Below are positions 8,170 to 12,460 of a DNA stretch of 12,460 bases, in pieces. This DNA comes from CAZLLV01 sp964560325 (GTDB lineage: Bacteria; Acidobacteriota; Thermoanaerobaculia; Multivoradales; DATKCC01). Both the position numbers and the translations under genes were made by a program. The notes beneath the pieces are model-generated. The model had not been told where the DNA came from and made no database searches. It saw only the letters and a program-made list of their open reading frames with translations. The stretch lies in assembly GCA_964560325.1 (NCBI GenBank), contig CAZLLV010000525.1, positions 1 to 12,460 on the forward strand, in the 5' to 3' direction. Each line of letters starts with the position of its first letter. Position 1 is the first letter of the stretch.

Positions 8170-8198
8170 AGCATAAAGAGCGGCCGCGCGACCGAGAA
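8170..8198 (-). promoter_or_regulatory. Candidate pal promoter (TTCTCG - 17 nt - TATGCT)
   Basis: In the relatively AT-rich part of the 227-bp divergent region (8065-8291), the minus strand reads TTCTCG (8198-8193), a 17-nt spacer, then TATGCT (8175-8170). This is a plausible sigma-70-type arrangement with a weak -35. It would give a leader of roughly 100 nt before the pal ATG at 8064. Confidence 0.35.
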
Positions 8199-8202
8199 TC
8201 GA

Positions 8203-8234
8203 CCCTCCGATATGACTTCGTATACCTTCCGATA
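8203..8234 (+). repeat. Paired direct repeat CCNTCCGATA, 22-bp period
   Basis: CCCTCCGATA (8203-8212) and CCTTCCGATA (8225-8234) match at 9 of 10 positions and are offset by 22 bp, about two helical turns, so both copies would face the same side of the DNA. They lie between the pal and sensor-kinase promoters, where a response regulator or other dimeric activator could bind. That role is inference. Confidence 0.4.
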
Positions 8235-8276
8235 GATTTGCGCTCGCAACCCTTCCGCAGCGTTCGAAGGCGTCTG

Positions 8277-8282
8277 TAGACT
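8277..8282 (+). promoter_or_regulatory. Candidate -10 (TAGACT) of the two-component operon, 9 nt before ATG
   Basis: TAGACT ends 9 nt before the kinase ATG at 8292, with a poor -35 (TTCCGC, 8253-8258) at 18-nt spacing. A transcript from here would start at or within a few bases of the ATG, and no Shine-Dalgarno is visible before this ATG, which is consistent with a leaderless mRNA. Confidence 0.35.
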
Positions 8283-8291
8283 GATCGAACC

Positions 8292-9998
8292 ATGGCGACG
8301 CCGTTCTCTCCCACCAGCCGGCAGGAGCGGCTGATCGGCGCCGGCCGGGTGGTGCTGGCGGCCTCGTCGCTCCTCGCGGTCTGGCTCGATCCGTCCGAGC
8401 CGACGAACGCGGCGCAGATCGCGTACAGCCTCTTGGTCGCCTACCTCGTCTACGCGGCGGCTCTGGCGCTGGCGGTCGCGCGCGCGGAGACGGTCCCGTC
8501 CTGGGCGCGCCTGGTCACCCACGGCGTCGACATCGTCTTCTTCTCGCTCTTCATCTACTTCACGGCCGGCCCGTCGTCGCCGTTCAGCGCCTACTTCGTC
8601 TTCGCCCTGGTCTGCGCGACGCTGCGCTGGCAGTGGCGCGGGACGCTCTGGACCGCGGTGGTCTGCATCGCGGCGTTCCTGATCGTCGGCTTCTGGTTCA
8701 GCTCGATGTTCGAGGACCCCGGCTTCGAGCTCGACCGGTTCATCATCCGGGTGGTCTATCTCGCCGTCGTCGCGGTGCTGCTCGGCTACCTCGGCCTGCA
8801 CGAGGCGCGCGTGCGCGAGGAGATGGCCGGCCTCGCGGTCTGGCCGCGCGGTGCCGCCGCCGATCCGGGCTCGATCCTGGGCGAGGTGCTGCCGTACGCC
8901 GGGGGGATCGTCGGCGCCCGGTCGGTGCTGGCGGTCTGGACCGAGGGCGACGAGCCCTGGCTCCAGCTCGCGAGCTGGCGGGACGGCGAGGTGCGCCGGG
9001 AGCGCCAGGCGCCCGACGCCTGCGAGCCGCTGGTGCCGGAGGCACTCGCCGGGGACTCTTTCCTGTCGTCCGACCTGTCGGCGTCGCCGCCGTCGGTGCT
9101 GGTTCGCAGGACCGCCGAGGGCGAGGGGATCGGGCGCTGGCGGGGGGTGCCGCTCCACCCGGAGCTCGCGCGGCGGTTCCCGTCCGACACGATCCTCTCG
9201 GCGCCGCTCCGGGGCGACTCGGTCGACGGCCGGATCTTCTTCTTCGGGACCCAGCGCATGACCTCGGACGAGCTCCTGCTCGCCGAGGTGGTGGCGACCG
9301 TCGTCTGCGAGCGGCTGGAGCACCTTCACCTGACCGAGCGGCTGCGCGAGGGGGCCGCCACCGAGGAGCGGATCCGGCTCGCCCGGGACCTGCACGACGG
9401 GGTGCTCCAGTCGATGACCGGAGTCGCGCTCCGGCTGGAAGCGGTGCGCCGCCAGCTCGACGAGGACCCGGCGGCGGCCCGCGACGCGCTCGCCGAGGTC
9501 CAGCGGCTGATCGCGCTCGAGCAACGGGACCTGCGCTTCTTCATCCAGGAGCTCGAGCCGGCGGGGCGCAGCGCCCCGGGCGAGCCCCAGGCGCTGGTGC
9601 CGCGCATCGCCGAGCTCGCGAGCCGCATCGAGCGCGAGTGGGACCTGAAGGTCGCCGTCGACACGTCGGAGCTGACGGCGGCGGTGCCGGAGCCCCTCGG
9701 GCGCGAGGTCTACCACCTGGTGCGCGAGGCCCTGATCAACGCCGCCCGCCACGGCGAGGCGAGCTCGGTGGCGGTCCGGGTGGCCGACCGCCGGGGCGCC
9801 GACGTGGCGATCACCGTCATCGACGACGGCCGCGGGTTTCCCGTGCACGGCCGCTGGACCGGCGAAACGCTCGCCCGGTTGGAGCTGGGCCCGAAGAGCC
9901 TGCGCAAGCGGGTCGCCGCCCTGCGGGGCTCGCTCACGGTCGAGTCGCGCCCGGACGGCGCGTCGATCGGCATCGTCCTCCCCTCCGTGCCCGCCTGA
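8292..9998 (+). CDS. Membrane sensor histidine kinase, NarL/DegU-partner type (HisKA_3)
   Basis: A 568-residue sensor kinase. About six transmembrane segments fill residues 14-169 (near 15-31, 42-63, 77-93, 97-112, 118-139 and 152-169), with very short loops, so the signal is probably sensed in or near the membrane. A GAF-like cytosolic region follows (about 190-340). The HisKA_3 dimerisation domain has RDLHDGVLQSM: H368 is the predicted phosphorylation site, and D369 and Q373 complete the HDxxxQ motif linked to kinase and phosphatase activity. The ATPase domain shows REALINAARHGEASS (N box, N483) and DDGRGF (511-516). The response regulator gene begins 2 nt after the stop. The signal is unknown. 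The ATG at 8292 lacks a Shine-Dalgarno; the first membrane helix lies close behind it, so a longer protein is unlikely. Confidence 0.93.
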   Translation: MATPFSPTSRQERLIGAGRVVLAASSLLAVWLDPSEPTNAAQIAYSLLVAYLVYAAALALAVARAETVPSWARLVTHGVDIVFFSLFIYFTAGPSSPFSAYFVFALVCATLRWQWRGTLWTAVVCIAAFLIVGFWFSSMFEDPGFELDRFIIRVVYLAVVAVLLGYLGLHEARVREEMAGLAVWPRGAAADPGSILGEVLPYAGGIVGARSVLAVWTEGDEPWLQLASWRDGEVRRERQAPDACEPLVPEALAGDSFLSSDLSASPPSVLVRRTAEGEGIGRWRGVPLHPELARRFPSDTILSAPLRGDSVDGRIFFFGTQRMTSDELLLAEVVATVVCERLEHLHLTERLREGAATEERIRLARDLHDGVLQSMTGVALRLEAVRRQLDEDPAAARDALAEVQRLIALEQRDLRFFIQELEPAGRSAPGEPQALVPRIAELASRIEREWDLKVAVDTSELTAAVPEPLGREVYHLVREALINAARHGEASSVAVRVADRRGADVAITVIDDGRGFPVHGRWTGETLARLELGPKSLRKRVAALRGSLTVESRPDGASIGIVLPSVPA

Positions 9999-10000
9999 CC

Positions 10001-10645
10001 GTGCCCGCGAACGCCACCATCCTCCTCGCCGACGATCACCCGATCGTGCTCGACGGCCTGGAGCGGCTGTTCGGCCTGGAAGAGGGGCTCGAGGTGGTCG
10101 GCCGCTGCCGCGACGGCGAGGAGGCGCTCGCGGTGGTGCGGGAGCTCGCGCCCGACGTGCTGGTGCTCGACGTGCGCATGCCCGGCGCGTCCGGCATCGA
10201 CGTGCTGCGCACTCTGGAGGAGGAGGACCTCGGCACCCGGGTGGTGCTGCTGACCGCCGGTCTCGAGGACGAGCAGCTCCTCGACGCGATCCGCGCCGGC
10301 GCCCGCGGAGTGGTGCTCAAGGACATGGCGCCGCAACTCCTGGTCGAGGCGGTGCGGGCCGTGCTCGCGGGCGGCCAGTGGCTGGAGAAGGGGCTCGGCG
10401 GCCGGGCGCTCACGCGCCTCTTGCAACGCGAGCGGGGGATGGTCGAGGCGACGCGCCTGCTCACCCCGCGCGAGATCGAGATCGTCCGGATGGTGGCCGG
10501 AGGGCTGCGCAACCGGGCGATCGCGGAGAAGCTCTTCATCACCGAGGGAACGGTGAAGGTCCACCTGCACAACATCTACGAGAAGGTGGGCGTCGACGGG
10601 CGGGTGGCGCTGACGCTCTTCGCCCAGGAGAAGGGGTTGATCTGA
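10001..10645 (+). CDS. NarL/FixJ-family response regulator (REC + LuxR-type HTH)
   Basis: A 214-residue DNA-binding regulator, the cognate partner of the kinase just upstream. The receiver domain (about 5-120) begins ILLADDHPIVLDGL, with acidic pocket D11 and D12, phosphoacceptor D57 in VLVLDVRMPG, T85 and K107. The LuxR/GerE helix-turn-helix lies at about 152-210 (LTPREIEIVRMVAGG; recognition helix within TEGTVKVHLHNIYEKVGV). The start is a GTG at 10001, two bases after the kinase TGA; this places the first beta-strand correctly, and the in-frame sequence upstream only reads through the kinase gene. There is no obvious Shine-Dalgarno, so translation is probably coupled to the kinase. Targets are unknown; the repeat pair upstream of the kinase gene is one candidate for autoregulation. 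Confidence 0.94.
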   Translation: MPANATILLADDHPIVLDGLERLFGLEEGLEVVGRCRDGEEALAVVRELAPDVLVLDVRMPGASGIDVLRTLEEEDLGTRVVLLTAGLEDEQLLDAIRAGARGVVLKDMAPQLLVEAVRAVLAGGQWLEKGLGGRALTRLLQRERGMVEATRLLTPREIEIVRMVAGGLRNRAIAEKLFITEGTVKVHLHNIYEKVGVDGRVALTLFAQEKGLI

Positions 10646-10688
10646 GTCCGGGAGCTCGCCGTTCGAGAGCTGCGGGCACGATCTACGT

Positions 10689-10694
10689 TACAGT
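10689..10694 (+). promoter_or_regulatory. Candidate -10 (TACAGT) of the signal peptidase genes, 9 nt before ATG
   Basis: The 58-nt gap after the response regulator contains TACGTTACAGT; its TACAGT ends exactly 9 nt before the ATG at 10704. No Shine-Dalgarno is present in between (ACCCCGGCC) and no clear -35 is seen. The layout mirrors that of the kinase gene and again suggests a leaderless transcript. Confidence 0.33.
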
Positions 10695-10703
10695 ACCCCG
10701 GCC

Positions 10704-11372
10704 ATGGCCGAGATGCCCAACCGACCGTACCGGGAGATCCTCGAAGCGGCGATCATCGCCCTGATGTTCCTGCGTTTCGCCAACACCTTCGTCGTCCAGA
10801 CTTTCTACATCCCGAGCGAGTCGATGGTCGACACGCTGCTCGTCGGCGACCACCTGTTCGTCAACCGTTTCATCTACGGCCCGGCGCTCTTCGACATGGA
10901 CGACGACGTGCTCCCCCTGCGCGACGTGCGGCGGGGCGACATCGTGGTCTTCCGCTCGCCGGAGGAGCCCGAGATGGACCTGGTCAAGCGCTGCATCGGC
11001 CTGCCGGGCGACACGATCGAGATCATCAGCCAGCGCCTCTACGTCGACGGCGAGGAGGTCGACGATTCGAGCTACACCCAGCACGTGGGTTACCACCCGC
11101 TGGCGAACAACTACGGACCCTTCACGGTGCCCGAGGACTCCTACTTCTGCCTGGGGGACAACCGGTCCCGGTCGAAGGACAGCCGCTTCTGGGGGCCGGT
11201 CCCGCGCGAGCTCGTGAAGGGGCGGGCGGTGATGATCTACTGGTCGTACGGCGGCGAGACGCCCGACGGCCAGTGGCACGGCTGGGGCGAGAAGCTCCGG
11301 CAGATCGGCTCGACCCTGGTCGGCTTCCCCTTCGAGACCCGCTGGAACCGTTCGTTCCAGGTCATCCGCTGA
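10704..11372 (+). CDS. lepB: Signal peptidase I, first paralogue (divergent catalytic boxes)
   Basis: A 222-residue type I signal peptidase, which removes Sec/Tat signal peptides at the outer face of the inner membrane. One N-terminal membrane segment (about 12-31) precedes box B, YIPSESMVDTLLVGD (35-49), with nucleophile S40. The general-base lysine is K95 in MDLVKRCIGLPGD (91-103). Box E is CLGDNRSRSKDSRFWG. Two departures from the usual pattern stand out: the residue before the catalytic serine is Glu, not Gly (PSESM versus PSGSM/PTGSM), and box E has GDNRSRS where GDNRDNS is typical. The catalytic Ser and Lys and the DSR of box E are kept, so activity is plausible, perhaps with changed specificity. 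The stop TGA overlaps the ATG of the second paralogue by one base. The start could also be the ATG at 10713. Confidence 0.92.
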   Translation: MAEMPNRPYREILEAAIIALMFLRFANTFVVQTFYIPSESMVDTLLVGDHLFVNRFIYGPALFDMDDDVLPLRDVRRGDIVVFRSPEEPEMDLVKRCIGLPGDTIEIISQRLYVDGEEVDDSSYTQHVGYHPLANNYGPFTVPEDSYFCLGDNRSRSKDSRFWGPVPRELVKGRAVMIYWSYGGETPDGQWHGWGEKLRQIGSTLVGFPFETRWNRSFQVIR

Positions 11373-12085
11373 TGGCGGAGGAGCGCCACCCGCGGTCCGT
11401 GGCCGCGGCGGACAAGACCCTCTCCCGGTCGCTTCTCGAGGCTCTCCTGTTCGCGCTGGTCCTCGCGGTCTTCGCCCGCACCTGGGTGGTGCAGGCGTTC
11501 AAGATCCCCACCGGCTCGATGGAGGACAACCTCCTGGTCGGCGACCACATCCTGGTCAACAAGTTCATCTTCGGCCCGACCGTCCATCCGCTGGAGGAGG
11601 CCCTGCTGCCGATTCGCGACCCGCGGCGCGGCGACGTGGCGGTGTTCAAGTACCCGGAGGACCCGGGGCGCGACTTCATCAAGCGGTGCCTGGGGCTGCC
11701 GGGCGAAGAGGTCGACCTGCGCGACAAGCGGCTCTTCGTCGACGGCGAGCGGGTGGACGAGAGCGGCTACACGCGCTTCGCGGACGACGAGGTCTACCCC
11801 GACTGGGCGACGATCCCCGACTACTACCGCCTGCGCGACCAGTTCGGGCCCTTCGAAGTGCCGGCCGGCCACTACCTCTTCCTGGGAGACAACCGGGACA
11901 ACTCCCACGACTCGCGCTACTGGGGACCGATCCCGCAGAGCTCCCTGAAGGGACGGGCGCTCCTGGTCTACTGGTCGGTGATCGGCGAGGAGCGACCCCG
12001 GGAGGGCTTCCGGGAGGGCGAGGGGCTGACGCAGTGGCTGGGCCGGATCTCCCGCTGGGACCGGGTCTTCTCGCTCGTGCGCTAG
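11372..12085 (+). CDS. lepB: Signal peptidase I, second paralogue (canonical)
   Basis: A 237-residue type I signal peptidase with textbook motifs. A single membrane segment (about 20-40) precedes box B, KIPTGSMEDNLLVGDHILVN (44-63), with nucleophile S49. The base is K104 in RDFIKRCLGLPGE, and box E is FLGDNRDNSHDSRYWGPIP. The frame is open further upstream inside the first paralogue, but the ATG at 11372, in the junction TGATG, gives a normal-length protein and tight coupling. Both paralogues end with the same pattern, RWxRxFxxxR (RWNRSFQVIR and RWDRVFSLVR), which supports an origin by tandem duplication. This copy is the more likely housekeeping LepB, since a DUF4845-like gene follows it as in many Proteobacteria. 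Confidence 0.95.
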   Translation: MAEERHPRSVAAADKTLSRSLLEALLFALVLAVFARTWVVQAFKIPTGSMEDNLLVGDHILVNKFIFGPTVHPLEEALLPIRDPRRGDVAVFKYPEDPGRDFIKRCLGLPGEEVDLRDKRLFVDGERVDESGYTRFADDEVYPDWATIPDYYRLRDQFGPFEVPAGHYLFLGDNRDNSHDSRYWGPIPQSSLKGRALLVYWSVIGEERPREGFREGEGLTQWLGRISRWDRVFSLVR

Positions 12086-12088
12086 AAT
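12083..12088 (+). promoter_or_regulatory. Candidate -10 (TAGAAT) overlapping the lepB stop codon
   Basis: The TAG stop of the second signal peptidase is part of TAGAAT, five of six bases of the sigma-70 -10 consensus. It would allow an extra start for the downstream gene, about 30 nt before its ATG. No matching -35 is seen, so it may be chance. Confidence 0.25.
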
Positions 12089-12118
12089 CGTGTCACCGGA
12101 ACCTCGAGGGGAGACGCC

Positions 12119-12460
12119 ATGGGACGGATCGAGTCACAGAGGGGCGAGGGGAACCTCGGCTGCATCATCTGGGCGGTCGTCGTGATCGTCGTCGCCCACG
12201 TCGCCTGGATGATGGTGCCGGTCAAGATCGCGAGCGCACAGCTCGCCGACTTCATCGAGGACCAGGCGCGGTTCGCCGAACGCCGGTCGCCCGAGCGGAT
12301 CGAGAAGGAGATCCTGCGCAAGGCCCGCGAGCTCGAGCTCCCGCTCGACCCGAAGAAGGTGAGCGCGCAGCGCCGGGGGGACCACATCTACATGAAGGCG
12401 GAGTACACGGTCCCGGTCACCTTCTTCGGCGGCTACACCTACGAGTGGCACTTCCTCCAC
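12119..12460 (+). CDS. DUF4845-like single-pass membrane protein (3' end outside window)
   Basis: A partial gene: 114 residues with no stop before the right edge. A short charged N-terminus (MGRIESQRGEGN) leads to one membrane segment (about 13-33, GCIIWAVVVIVVAHVAWMMV). An amphipathic, charged region (40-75) and a beta-rich stretch follow (HIYMKAEYTVPVTFFGGYTY, 89-108). This layout resembles DUF4845 and similar small envelope proteins, which in Pseudomonas and relatives lie between lepB and rnc. The family call is tentative and of unknown function. A GAGGGGAG site 5 nt before the ATG (12106-12113) fixes the start. It lies 33 nt after the second lepB and is probably co-transcribed. Confidence 0.72.
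   Translation, partial: MGRIESQRGEGNLGCIIWAVVVIVVAHVAWMMVPVKIASAQLADFIEDQARFAERRSPERIEKEILRKARELELPLDPKKVSAQRRGDHIYMKAEYTVPVTFFGGYTYEWHFLH

Noticed and set aside
8212..8224. ATGACTTCGTATA, matching 12 of 13 bases of a loxP arm
   Set aside because: The inverted second arm expected 8 bp later is absent (the sequence there is TAGATTTGCGCTC), and no recombinase gene or mobile-element context is present, so it is most likely chance.
7145..8314. A 389-codon minus-strand frame across pal and the HTTM gene start
   Set aside because: It is out of frame with two well-supported genes, rich in Arg and Pro, and shows no domain.
8061..9848. A 595-codon open frame on the minus strand, opposite the sensor kinase gene
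   Set aside because: The composition (His/Arg/Glu/Pro-rich, no domain) is typical of the mirror frame of a high-GC gene. The plus strand encodes an intact kinase with all motifs.
8633..10645. A 670-codon plus-strand frame that would fuse an Arg/Gly-rich region to the response regulator
   Set aside because: The first part is an out-of-frame reading of the kinase gene. The regulator itself starts at the GTG at 10001, two bases after the kinase stop.

Overview
This 12.46 kb window is very GC-rich and gene-dense, with twelve protein-coding genes, two of them cut by the window edges. It looks like the chromosome of a Gram-negative (diderm) bacterium. The evidence is a TonB-dependent outer-membrane receptor, a Pal lipoprotein with an outer-membrane sorting signal, and a LepB/DUF4845-like pair. 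Base composition and gene style suggest Acidobacteriota (Thermoanaerobaculia-like) or another high-GC lineage such as Myxococcota or Gemmatimonadota; this is inference, as no rRNA or other phylogenetic marker is present. I see no tRNA, rRNA, CRISPR array, insertion sequence, integrase or phage gene.

Layout. (1) 1-3336, minus strand, reads as one tightly packed operon. It encodes a TonB-dependent receptor with an N-terminal carboxypeptidase-regulatory-like domain (1219-3336), an unrecognised 76-residue protein (986-1216, 2-nt gap), a small membrane protein with an HExxH motif that seems to start at a CTG overlapping the previous stop (597-989), and, after a 40-nt gap, a DUF1295 / steroid-5-alpha-reductase-like membrane enzyme running off the left edge (1-556). 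(2) 3337-3541 is a divergent intergenic region. (3) 3542-5714, plus strand, encodes a two-gene NatAB-type ABC exporter whose genes overlap by 11 nt. (4) 5680-8064, minus strand, holds pal and then, behind a strong hairpin, an HTTM-domain polytopic membrane protein; the HTTM gene overlaps the exporter permease tail to tail by 35 bp. (5) 8065-8291 is a second divergent region with direct repeats and candidate promoters. (6) 8292-10645, plus strand, encodes a NarL/DegU-type two-component pair. (7) 10704-12460, plus strand, encodes two tandem signal peptidase I paralogues overlapping by 1 nt, then the start of a DUF4845-like membrane protein.

Most of the window is cell-envelope biology: outer-membrane uptake, export, lipoprotein tethering and signal-peptide cleavage. 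No single new system is obvious. The best candidates for something undescribed are the receptor / 76-aa / HExxH / DUF1295 operon and the tandem signal peptidases, the first of which has altered catalytic-box residues. Smaller signals include two genes with a -10-like hexamer exactly 9 nt before the ATG and no Shine-Dalgarno sequence (possible leaderless mRNAs), a 16-bp hairpin after pal that pairs fully only in the minus-strand RNA, and a paired CCNTCCGATA repeat between pal and the kinase gene.
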